Of a stretch of DNA of 64,000 bases, positions 16,592 through 24,648 are shown in pieces. Position numbers and translations under genes: made by a program. Source of the DNA: Pelagicoccus sp. SDUM812005. GTDB lineage: Bacteria > Verrucomicrobiota > Verrucomicrobiia > Opitutales > Opitutaceae. The stretch is taken from contig NZ_JARXIA010000005.1 in the NCBI RefSeq assembly GCF_031127875.1, forward strand, positions 186,001-250,000, read 5' to 3'. How positions within the stretch are numbered: position 1 is the stretch's first letter; every line of letters begins with the position of its first letter. Under the pieces are notes generated by a model. That model saw only the letters and a list, made by a program, of their open reading frames with translations, was not told where the DNA came from and did not search any database.

Positions 16592-18289
16592 TCACGGACT
16601 AACGCCCTCAATAGCGACCTCCACAGTCCTACTCCCGCTCGCGCCAGAGTCCTTTACGCCACCGTCAGCGAGCATCACAGAAGCAACCTCGCCAAGCTCA
16701 AGCATCCCATTCTTTCGTGTGCCCTCGTCCAAGCTAAAGCTTTCGACAGCCAGTTCGACTCGCCTCCAGTCGACCTCAGGTTCTAGAACCGCGAAATACT
16801 TCTCACCGCTTGCTTCAGTCAGCTGAAGCAAGAGCGCCGTAGAACGGTCACTGCGGATGTTGAGTCCCAACTCGTCCGACCAAGCTTCCGATAGACCGCT
16901 TACATCCAATTGAATCCACTCGAAGTCAGATCTGTATTCAAATTGCCATACCAAACTTGCGCTACCTCCAGGGCCTTCCCCTACGACCGGCGCCTCGGAA
17001 CCAGATGATGCCGTCACCCCAGCCCAAGAGCCCGCTTTCTCGCCTTGAGAACTCTGGAGAGCACTCTCAACAACGCCCCTTTCGCGCCCCAACCAAGCCT
17101 TGCGATACGAGTACCAGGCCGGTTTCGGGAAATAGTTCATGTCAAAGAAGCCCGTGCTCTGCCAAAGAGCCATGATGTCTACCGACTCTGGCAGCTTAGC
17201 GGCAAGACGATCGTAATCGATCGGCAGGAAAAAGACCGTGAACAGATAGTTGTCTCTCGCCGCATACCGAGCCAAGTCTTCCACGTACTCTACCTGAAGG
17301 TCCGGACTCGCCGACATATCGAGATTCCAAGCCTTCACGACGACATCCTCGCTTGAATAAGCAGTCTCACAAATAGCGATCGGCTTGCTTACGTTCTCCG
17401 CGAGCCAGTTAAGAGGCTTACGCCACTGATCTGGTGGCCCTTCCAACTGAATGCCGCTAGTAGATCGATAGAAGTCATCAAGATACGGATAAAAGCTCAC
17501 TCCTACGAAGTCTGACTTCTCAATTACCGCTTTCGATTTCTCTAGATTGCCCTCCGCCATCAACACCGGCAGAGTGAACGACATTCCCACCATCAAATCA
17601 GGGTAACGAGCCTTCACCGCATCGTAGGTACGCGCATAGAGAAGCTCCATCTGCCGCCATAGCGCAGCATCCTTTTCCGCAAGCTCCCCAGCCTCGACTC
17701 CGACATTCAGGTAGTCAGGGCCAAAATACTCGACCGCCTCCAACGTATAGTTGATATAGGCTGCCACCATTTGGTCATTCAACTCACCCGCATCCCTAAC
17801 CCACTTTGGAGCGAGAGCCCCATCATAACCATCAGCCCAATAGCTACGATCCATTTTCAAGGGAGCGATAGCCAGATAGAGATCCTGATGGCTAGACCGG
17901 GAGTTTCGGTGCGACTTCCACTCATCAAGCAATTTTTTGTCGTAGCCATCCCCCGACAGGGCCGCCTCCCACGGGATTCCATTGTCGAGCTGGACGATAT
18001 ACAAATCACCGTTCGATGAGACCACGCTTCGGCATGCATCAACCGCTTCAGCAGTGATGTCGGGAGGAAAAGGCATGATTCCCACCTTCGAACCAACCAC
18101 GGACTTAAGCTTCTCGCCAACATGTCCTCGCAAGCGTTCCTTGGCGCCAACTAACAAAACGGACGGAGCGGAGGGAGCAACCTCGGGACCTTCCTCTTCG
18201 CACCCAGTTAGCAACATACTCGCAAGGACGATGAATCCCGCATTCCTCACGCGAAAAAGATACGATAGAGTATTAATCATAGATAGCAT
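16592..18289 (-). CDS. Glycosidase-like barrel lipoprotein
   Basis: A 565-residue lipoprotein: signal peptide with lipobox LLTGC (Cys30), a TIM-barrel-like domain at about 45-395 and a C-terminal beta-sandwich at about 420-555. The barrel has YFGPDYLNVGVEAGE with E199 and KPIAICETAY with E308, at the positions of the acid/base and nucleophile strands of clan A glycosidases; fourth barrel of the giant protein at 5743-11370 has the matching YFEPDYLVVGLEASE and KPIAITESGY. The GIPWEAAL segment near 104-111 is also shared. It is probably a periplasmic or outer-membrane hydrolase trimming the polysaccharide, in the manner of PslG or PelA of other exopolysaccharide systems (analogy only). Either ATG 18289 or ATG 18280 fits. 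Confidence 0.72.
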   Translation of the reverse strand: MLSMINTLSYLFRVRNAGFIVLASMLLTGCEEEGPEVAPSAPSVLLVGAKERLRGHVGEKLKSVVGSKVGIMPFPPDITAEAVDACRSVVSSNGDLYIVQLDNGIPWEAALSGDGYDKKLLDEWKSHRNSRSSHQDLYLAIAPLKMDRSYWADGYDGALAPKWVRDAGELNDQMVAAYINYTLEAVEYFGPDYLNVGVEAGELAEKDAALWRQMELLYARTYDAVKARYPDLMVGMSFTLPVLMAEGNLEKSKAVIEKSDFVGVSFYPYLDDFYRSTSGIQLEGPPDQWRKPLNWLAENVSKPIAICETAYSSEDVVVKAWNLDMSASPDLQVEYVEDLARYAARDNYLFTVFFLPIDYDRLAAKLPESVDIMALWQSTGFFDMNYFPKPAWYSYRKAWLGRERGVVESALQSSQGEKAGSWAGVTASSGSEAPVVGEGPGGSASLVWQFEYRSDFEWIQLDVSGLSEAWSDELGLNIRSDRSTALLLQLTEASGEKYFAVLEPEVDWRRVELAVESFSLDEGTRKNGMLELGEVASVMLADGGVKDSGASGSRTVEVAIEGVSP

Positions 18290-18338
18290 GCTTTTAGAGT
18301 TTGATCGAAAATCCGCTCTGCCGACCTCCGTTCAACAA

Positions 18339-19607
18339 TTAAACTGCGGAAACGACAGGCCTTCGCAACCCCAAGACGATGGCTACGTAAAAAACTAACT
18401 TCAACAATCGAGTTCCGACGAAAATCCAAGCCATCCCATGCAACCACCACTCCAAGCCCCCGCGCCCCAACAAGAAACCGCAGGCTACGACAAAAAATAT
18501 GAAAACGACCGCCTCCGCAACGGCGGACATCCGAGGGGCCTTGAGTATCCCCAGGGTCATAAAGACCGGAACCACCAGCAAATCAACGATGCCTCCCCAA
18601 ACCATGATTTCCAGGATGCCTACCGTTGCAGAAAAGTCTTCCCCAAAAAGCAGGCGCACAACGAACTCACCCATCCCCAACCAGAAAGCCAGCCCACAGA
18701 GAGCCCCTACCCCGACGGCAGCTCCAACGTTGGCCACTACGTAACGAGCCAACGCCCCCCGTTCCCAAACCCTCACTACTTTCGGCTGAGTTACGACACA
18801 GGCATACAAAGCCAACTGAGACAGGAGTTGGGTGAGTTGCGATGCAGCTCCGTAGGCTGCCAAGCTGGACTCATCTACCTGCAGCGAAAGCGCCAGCAAG
18901 TCAGCTCGCCCCGTCACAGCCCCCAAAGCGAGCACCACGAATATAGCGCCCAAACCACTTAGAAACTGCGACGCATCTTTCCCACTTGGAAGACGTCCAA
19001 AAACCGGCCTCATACCCAGAGCTCCACACGCCCAAAAAACCACCAGCACCCCCACCGCTGCATAACAAAAAAGAAAACCCTCCGCCGAAACCGCCCCGAA
19101 AAGCGCCAACAAGCAGAATCCAAACATTCGGAGCGCCCCTTGTGACACATCCAATTTCGAATAGAGCCTGAAACGACCTGCCATCTGCAAAGACAACGCG
19201 ACGCTTCGAGCGAGAACGATTCCAAAACTGGCAGCGACTGCGCCCCAAACTGGCAGAGAACCACCTTCGAAATCCCAGATGGCATCGCTTACCAAGTAAA
19301 TCACCAAAAGGCAGGCAAGCACGATCCATTTCAAGTGGAACCCTGCGCGTTGCAACGACTCAGTCCCTCCATCCCCCAACTCTCCACTGGAGACCTGCAG
19401 GACCCTCAAATCAAAGGCGGAACCTAGCACGCCATCCAACAGCAACGCCAAAGTTATACCTGCTACAAACCCGCCATATACCGAAGCTCCCCCAAATCGA
19501 GCCGCCATTAAGCCACCCGCAAACACAACCAGCAACGTTGCGGATTTTCCGAAGAAGACTAGGAGTAAGTCCCAAATTCCGCGATGCGGCTTGCTAGCGA
19601 CACTCAT
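18339..19607 (-). CDS. Wzx-like polysaccharide flippase
   Basis: A 422-residue integral membrane protein with about twelve hydrophobic helices over its whole length and no large soluble domain. The glycine-rich first helices (FGKSATLLVVFAGGLMAARF) followed by DGVLGSAFDLRVLQ resemble MATE/MVF-superfamily oligosaccharide flippases. In this context, between glycosyltransferase genes and with a Wzy-type polymerase across the locus, it most likely turns undecaprenyl-linked repeat units to the periplasmic face. The similarity is at the level of topology and general composition, so function rests partly on the neighbours. Confidence 0.78.
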   Translation of the reverse strand: MSVASKPHRGIWDLLLVFFGKSATLLVVFAGGLMAARFGGASVYGGFVAGITLALLLDGVLGSAFDLRVLQVSSGELGDGGTESLQRAGFHLKWIVLACLLVIYLVSDAIWDFEGGSLPVWGAVAASFGIVLARSVALSLQMAGRFRLYSKLDVSQGALRMFGFCLLALFGAVSAEGFLFCYAAVGVLVVFWACGALGMRPVFGRLPSGKDASQFLSGLGAIFVVLALGAVTGRADLLALSLQVDESSLAAYGAASQLTQLLSQLALYACVVTQPKVVRVWERGALARYVVANVGAAVGVGALCGLAFWLGMGEFVVRLLFGEDFSATVGILEIMVWGGIVDLLVVPVFMTLGILKAPRMSAVAEAVVFIFFVVACGFLLGRGGLEWWLHGMAWIFVGTRLLKLVFYVAIVLGLRRPVVSAV

Positions 19608-19628
19608 TTCCTAGACCGCCTCCGCTCC

Positions 19629-20582
19629 CTACTTCGTACCGCCAACCGCGACCCAAGGAAGGAATGGACTAGGCCTGAGGAATCGAAACGCGCGAGTCGA
19701 AGCGAGCCGGAAAGCCAACTTGATCGGAGCGCTCAGCAACCTCCCCTTAATCGAATTATTCATAGTGACAAACCCCCAGAAACCTTCGACAGGTAAGGAT
19801 TCAACCTTAGAGCAACCTGCGGAACCGAACATCCTCTTGTAATCACCAATGGAGAGAAGAAAACGGCTACCCCATGGATTAAATCGCGGAAGGTAACTGC
19901 CTGCCTCGCGGCCGTGGAAAATATCGAACGGACACATGCGGTTCGGACTGCAAGCGACCACCAACCCCGAGGGCTTCGCAACTCGAACCATCTCGTCCGC
20001 TAACTTCTGTCGGTCCAGCAAGTAGGTCTCGCTCGTAATGTTCGAGTCCCCCACGACCCCCACGTGAGGGAAAACACAGCCACAGAAAACAGCATCAAAA
20101 GAATCCGATTTAAATGGCATATGCATTGCGTTGGCCAACAGAAGCCCGGAACTGAACTTACGCTTCGGCCAATCCTTGGTTCGGTTTCCATTGTCGATTC
20201 CGTAGCAGGCAAACCCCGCTTCACACAGCATCTCTACCTCCACGCCAATGCCGCAACCTACCGACAAGATCCTCGGCCGCTCTCCCCTCTCCAGTTCCGC
20301 CTTGAATCGGCGCTTGAACAGGGGAATCCAAAAATTCTCCGTGCTATACTCGTTGCTGCTAATCTCGTAACAACGGCAACGTTCATCCGTCTCGTCGTCG
20401 AAACGTCCCCCGAGCACTAGGTCTGGAAAGCCGTTCTCTTGCTTCCAAGTCTCCAACCCCCTTCCGTCCTCGTCAACCGAAACAAAAGTTTCACCTTTCT
20501 GAATCATCGGCGACCTTGTCCGAGGACACACCAATTCTATCTCATCGCCGTGAGGCCCCGCGAAAACTACTGACTTATTCAT
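19629..20582 (-). CDS. SAM-dependent methyltransferase
   Basis: 317 residues with a class I methyltransferase core: motif I ILSVGCGIGVEVEML at about 105-119, an acidic turn GIDNG, and motif SFDAVFCGCVFPHV followed by a post-motif LADEMVRVAKPSGLVVACSPN. The first 60 residues (ELVCPRTRSPMIQKGETFV) look like the small N-terminal segment found in other sugar or quinone methyltransferases, here with only one of the expected cysteines. Within the operon it probably methylates a sugar or the growing glycan. The acceptor is unknown. Confidence 0.8.
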   Translation of the reverse strand: MNKSVVFAGPHGDEIELVCPRTRSPMIQKGETFVSVDEDGRGLETWKQENGFPDLVLGGRFDDETDERCRCYEISSNEYSTENFWIPLFKRRFKAELERGERPRILSVGCGIGVEVEMLCEAGFACYGIDNGNRTKDWPKRKFSSGLLLANAMHMPFKSDSFDAVFCGCVFPHVGVVGDSNITSETYLLDRQKLADEMVRVAKPSGLVVACSPNRMCPFDIFHGREAGSYLPRFNPWGSRFLLSIGDYKRMFGSAGCSKVESLPVEGFWGFVTMNNSIKGRLLSAPIKLAFRLASTRAFRFLRPSPFLPWVAVGGTK

Positions 20583-20607
20583 TTCGAACGCACGTAATAA
20601 CAGTTAA

Positions 20608-21522
20608 CTATCTAGAGCTGAGCCGAGCAATCAACAACATGCCCAACGCTCGCGTTCCAAGCAACAATCGAACCAATATGCTTCCCGGATGAAACGCATT
20701 CAGTTCGTGGTGGTCGCGATAGGCTCGGTAGGCCCCCCGATGGAAATCGACGATATGGAACTTCTTCACCTTGTAGGATCTCCGACTCCCGCTGCCCTTA
20801 CCCTCGAAATGGATGATTTTCGATGACGGATGCAGCACCACCCGGTAACCGCTCTTGATCAGGCGACTACATATAACCGCTTCATGCCAATAATAGTAGC
20901 TCTCGTCAAAGCCGCCCACCTCCCAAAAAGCCTTAGGCGAGACGATCTGCCCCGCCGCCGAAACCCAATCAACATCCGCAGGCTCTCCTCGTTCCAATTC
21001 GTCGATACACAGATAACGACGGACCCAAGGAGCATTCGGAAAGGCTTTCGTCAACGGTGACCGCCGCCCCATAAATGAACTCAAGAGCGTCGGGAAGCGG
21101 CGCCCCGAATACTGCTCGCTCATATCCGGGTAGAGTAATCGACTCCCCGCGGTTCCGACATCGGAGTGAGAATCCATGTAGTCAACGAGGAGACTCAATG
21201 CATCATCAATCACGAGCGTATCATCGTTGATAAAATAGTAGTATCTGCTGTTCGAGGCGCGAGCGCCGATATTCGCCGCCTTGCAAAATCCTATGTTAGA
21301 ACCGTTTTCGATGATCTTCACCCACGGAAAGTCTCGCCGTAGCGCGTCGACCGTACCATCAACCGAGCCGTTGTCGCTGTACACGACCTCGTAGCTCTTA
21401 TCGTTCCATTTCGCGTTTTCGATCGATTCGACGCAACCAACCACAAAGTCGCGAGCATTCAGTCCAACGATCACGATCGAAAGATCCTTTAAATCAACAG
21501 CAGAGGAGTCCATTTCGGTCAT
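20608..21522 (-). CDS. GT2-family glycosyltransferase
   Basis: A 304-residue GT-A fold enzyme: LSIVIVGLNARDFVVGCV at the start, the SDNGSVDGTVD donor-binding turn, the YYFINDDTLVID segment carrying the DxD-like metal site, and the W-V-S-A-A acceptor region with FDESYYYWHEAVICSRL. This is the pattern of rhamnosyl-type GT2 enzymes. It is the first gene of the minus-strand operon. An ATG at 21522 was preferred over longer frames because the sequence upstream of it is Cys-rich and unlike the family; ATG 21513 is also possible. A weak sigma-54-like site lies upstream at 21566-21581. Confidence 0.87.
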   Translation of the reverse strand: MTEMDSSAVDLKDLSIVIVGLNARDFVVGCVESIENAKWNDKSYEVVYSDNGSVDGTVDALRRDFPWVKIIENGSNIGFCKAANIGARASNSRYYYFINDDTLVIDDALSLLVDYMDSHSDVGTAGSRLLYPDMSEQYSGRRFPTLLSSFMGRRSPLTKAFPNAPWVRRYLCIDELERGEPADVDWVSAAGQIVSPKAFWEVGGFDESYYYWHEAVICSRLIKSGYRVVLHPSSKIIHFEGKGSGSRRSYKVKKFHIVDFHRGAYRAYRDHHELNAFHPGSILVRLLLGTRALGMLLIARLSSR

Positions 21523-21565
21523 GACGTTACAATTGCAGTCCGACGTCAAGCGCCAGCACTCCAAA

Positions 21566-21581
21566 AACAATATTCACGCCA
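21566..21581 (-). promoter_or_regulatory. Weak sigma-54-like site upstream of the minus-strand operon
   Basis: Read on the minus strand the sequence is TGGCGTGAATATTGTT: the -24 element matches well, but the -12 element has GT instead of the near-invariant GC. It lies 43 bases upstream of the first gene of the operon. It is listed because both sorting-tagged genes have better versions of the same element. Confidence 0.25.
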
Positions 21582-21640
21582 CGCATCGTCCCTGAATCGG
21601 CTGGACAGATTGTACGAGCAGGCTTAAGACCCCCAAAAAC

Positions 21641-22228
21641 ATGGCCAAGCTTCATTTCATCTACGGCACAGTTGGCTCTGGCAAATCCCTCCAGCTCCTT
21701 TCCACTCTCCACAACTACAAACAAAAAGGATTGCAACCTCTGGTCGCCAAACCTGCGATCGATTGTCGATTCGGAGAAAACATGGTCGCGTCGCGATCAG
21801 GACTGAAGTACGAAGCGAACCTGCAATTGCAACCGGAACAAGACACGATCCCCGTCGAATACCTTGAGGACAAATGCGCCGTCCTAATAGACGAATGCCA
21901 ATTCGTCACCCCGGCATTGGTAGATCACTTGCGCCACCTGTCCCTAAATCGCGATGTCCCCGTCCTCTGCTACGGACTAAAAACAGATTTCCAAACCAAA
22001 CTCTTCCCGGCAAGCCAACGTCTCATCGAAGTTGCCGACACGATCCAAGAAATCAAAAACCTGTGTAGGCACTGCGAAAGAAAAGCCACCATGAACATCC
22101 GTATCGCAAACGGAACTCCGTGCTTGGACGGCCCCATAGTCCAAATTGGCGCCGACGAACTCTATCAAGGCGTTTGCTTTGAGCACTATCACGCAATGAC
22201 AGCTCCCCTAAAGGATCGCAATCGATGA
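21641..22228 (+). CDS. tdk: Thymidine kinase (type II)
   Basis: A 195-residue cytosolic salvage enzyme that phosphorylates thymidine with ATP. Walker A is GTVGSGKS at about 9-16, the Walker B/lid part is CAVLIDECQFV (DECQF being diagnostic of the family), and the C-terminal zinc site has CRHC near 143-146 and CFEHY near 180-184, matching the Cys-Cys...Cys-His arrangement of E. coli Tdk. Length is normal. Its stop overlaps the next start as ATGA, so it is coupled to a glycosyltransferase gene, an unusual partner. It is transcribed away from the minus-strand polysaccharide operon. Confidence 0.95.
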   Translation: MAKLHFIYGTVGSGKSLQLLSTLHNYKQKGLQPLVAKPAIDCRFGENMVASRSGLKYEANLQLQPEQDTIPVEYLEDKCAVLIDECQFVTPALVDHLRHLSLNRDVPVLCYGLKTDFQTKLFPASQRLIEVADTIQEIKNLCRHCERKATMNIRIANGTPCLDGPIVQIGADELYQGVCFEHYHAMTAPLKDRNR

Positions 22229-23376
22229 AAGTAGGCTTCCTTGTTATGAACGTTGGCAAAAACGCTGGTGGTCCCGAATCTTACGAACGGGCGCTCCTTC
22301 AGCAATTTTCGCTTCAGGCGACCAACATCGAGTTCCATCTCTACTGCTTCGTACCGCCCACTGAATTCATTAGGGATTTAAGCAGGAAAAACTTCGTCGT
22401 TCACGACCTTAGTTCAAAGAACCGATTTGTTAGCTTGGCTTTTCAGCTCCCACGGCTGCTAAAACGACACGGAATCGCTTTCTTTCACGCCCCCTTCGTT
22501 CCGCCTCCATTTACGAGCACCCCTTACCTCTTTACCCACCATTGCTTCAGCCCTTACGTCCATCCCGAGTTCTACGACAAAGCAATTTTACTACGACTGA
22601 GACCCTTGATCTCACGCGGTCTCAACAAAGCGCAGCACACCCTTTGCGTTTCAGAAAATGTCCGAAGGCTCTCTGCTGAAGAGTTGAACATTCCCTACGA
22701 ACGCATGAGTGTCGTGCACAATGGAGTCGATTCCTTCTTTCAGCGAGTCCCCAAAACGGAAGCGAAAGAGTACCTAGAATCTGAATACAATTTAACATCC
22801 CCCTTCTTCTTCTTCGCTGGCAAACTGCAAAAGCGAAAGAACATCAACCGCATCCTAAAGTCGTATCGAAATTTTCTGGACGAAACCGACAGCACTATCA
22901 AATTCGCGCTCGCGGGATCGCGAACTTGGGCATCTGACGATCTCGACGAAATGCTGCGAAAATACGATTTGGAATCTAACGTGATTGAGCTTGGCTACGT
23001 CCCGGTAGACAAGCTTCCGTATTTCTATTCGGCATGTGAAGCGTTCGTCTTCGCAACTCTATGGGAAGGATTCGGCATTCCCCTTATCGAAGCGATGGCA
23101 TGTGGAGCTCCCGTAATAGCGTCCAACCTATCATCCCTCCCTGAAATCGCAGATGGAGCCGCCTACCTCGTCGACCCCTACTCCTGCGACGAAATCGCCA
23201 ACGCGATGAAGGAGATATCCAGATCGCCAGAACTTAAAGAGAGATTGAGAAATCTAGGCGAACAACAAGCTCGAAAATTCAGCTGGGAACGCTGCGCCAG
23301 AGAAACCTTAGAAGCTTACCACGAAATATTTGGACTGCCCATTTCAGCAAATGAGTCTACCAAAGTAGCCCAATAA
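22225..23376 (+). CDS. GT4-family glycosyltransferase
   Basis: A 383-residue GT-B fold glycosyltransferase. It starts KVGFLVMNVGKNAGGPESYE, has the linker motif VVHNGVDSFF near 167-176, the C-domain start FFAGKLQKRKNINRIL, and the complete donor-binding motif LWEGFGIPLIEAMACGAPVI near 287-306 with both glutamates of E-x7-E. This is the pattern of mannosyl- and related GT4 transferases of O-antigen and exopolysaccharide pathways. It overlaps tdk by four bases and is the last gene of the low-GC locus; the next gene is on the opposite strand. Confidence 0.9.
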   Translation: MKVGFLVMNVGKNAGGPESYERALLQQFSLQATNIEFHLYCFVPPTEFIRDLSRKNFVVHDLSSKNRFVSLAFQLPRLLKRHGIAFFHAPFVPPPFTSTPYLFTHHCFSPYVHPEFYDKAILLRLRPLISRGLNKAQHTLCVSENVRRLSAEELNIPYERMSVVHNGVDSFFQRVPKTEAKEYLESEYNLTSPFFFFAGKLQKRKNINRILKSYRNFLDETDSTIKFALAGSRTWASDDLDEMLRKYDLESNVIELGYVPVDKLPYFYSACEAFVFATLWEGFGIPLIEAMACGAPVIASNLSSLPEIADGAAYLVDPYSCDEIANAMKEISRSPELKERLRNLGEQQARKFSWERCARETLEAYHEIFGLPISANESTKVAQ

Positions 23377-23442
23377 TAGCGATCCAAACTCGAAAAAGCC
23401 CCGCCCCACGTTAACTCAGCAGGGCCATCGCTCGCGCCTCGT

Positions 23443-24555
23443 TTACTTCACTCGCCGCATCAGCACGTAGGCGAGGATGATCATGATCGCCATGGGCGAC
23501 CAAGCCGCGACCTCCGGCGAGAGCGAACCTTCGCGGCCGAGGGCGTTGAGAACGCTGGTCAGGATATAGAAGATGAAGAACAGGCCGATCGACTTGGAAA
23601 CGCCAACCGCCGGATTGGTACGCACGCCGGAAACCGCGAAGGGAATCGCGATCCCGGCTACGATCAAGCAGCTCGCCGCGCTCGCCATCAAGGCGTGCAG
23701 CCGTGCCTCGTAGGCCAAAACCGCCGGATTGTCCTCCTTGGAAAAGTTATCCGTGATCCGCTTCAACTGTAGAAACGACAAGTCCTTCGGTCGCTTCCCG
23801 AAGAGCAGCATCAGCGACGGGTCGTCCGTCAGGTCCTTGGCTTCCAGTCGCTCGAAAGGCGGCCAAAGCTCCTGCCCCGTATCCAAATCGTTAAGACGCT
23901 CGCGCCCGTCGAACAAAGACCAATACCCCTCCTCCTCGTTGTACCAGCCATAGCGAGCCATCACCCGCCGCACCTCGCGACGCTGCTCGTCCATGATAGA
24001 AACGGAGATCCCGTAGGCCTCCTTCTTGTACTCGCTGTAGCGGTTGATGAACCACATCCGGTTCTCGTTGCGATTGTCGAAAGCCAGGCCTTCCACAATC
24101 CCGACCTCGTTCGTATCCAAAGTCTTGGCCTCGCTATCGAGACGGATCGTTTTGATCAGCTGGTCCGACTGCTCGACCGACCAGGGGATCAAGCTGGAGT
24201 TCAAATACCACAGCCCCGCCGAAATGATCAGGCTCGCCAACCAGATGGAGCGGGTCACGCGATACACGCTCATGCCGGCGGCTCGCAGGGCAATGAACTC
24301 GTTGGAGCGATGCAGCTGCCCCAGCGCGTATAAAATGGATACAAGCACCGTGGCCGGCAGCGTGATCGTAAGGAAGCTGGGAGCGATCACCGCATAGTAC
24401 TTGAGGATCTGCCCGGTCGTCGCCTCGTAGCCGATCAGGTCGGTGAAGCTGTCCTGGATCTCGAAAAGCAGCAGCAAGCCAAACATCGAGCCCAAGACGA
24501 GCACGAAGGCTTTGAGCCATTCTGAAAAAACGTATCTGTCGGCGACGCTGAACAT
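23443..24555 (-). CDS. LptF/LptG-family lipopolysaccharide export permease
   Basis: A 370-residue inner-membrane protein of the YjgP/YjgQ family: three N-terminal helices, a periplasmic beta domain at about 125-265, and three C-terminal helices. The FIALRAAGMSVYRV motif near 99-112 is the coupling helix that docks on the LptB ATPase. LptF and LptG form the transmembrane part of the Lpt exporter whose LptC, LptA and LptB homologues are encoded at 51939-53829. Only one permease gene is here; the partner must lie elsewhere or the complex is homodimeric. The start ATG 24555 fits the family N-terminus (MFSVADRYV); the frame continues upstream as a non-family Arg-rich stretch. Confidence 0.9.
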   Translation of the reverse strand: MFSVADRYVFSEWLKAFVLVLGSMFGLLLLFEIQDSFTDLIGYEATTGQILKYYAVIAPSFLTITLPATVLVSILYALGQLHRSNEFIALRAAGMSVYRVTRSIWLASLIISAGLWYLNSSLIPWSVEQSDQLIKTIRLDSEAKTLDTNEVGIVEGLAFDNRNENRMWFINRYSEYKKEAYGISVSIMDEQRREVRRVMARYGWYNEEEGYWSLFDGRERLNDLDTGQELWPPFERLEAKDLTDDPSLMLLFGKRPKDLSFLQLKRITDNFSKEDNPAVLAYEARLHALMASAASCLIVAGIAIPFAVSGVRTNPAVGVSKSIGLFFIFYILTSVLNALGREGSLSPEVAAWSPMAIMIILAYVLMRRVK

Positions 24556-24648
24556 GCGGATTGGACAAAGACACTGCGAGCGGCGCCCTCGAAGTCCAGC
24601 GGCTTTTGACTGGCGTTTCAAGCAAGCCGCTTTACAAGTCAGTCGCTA

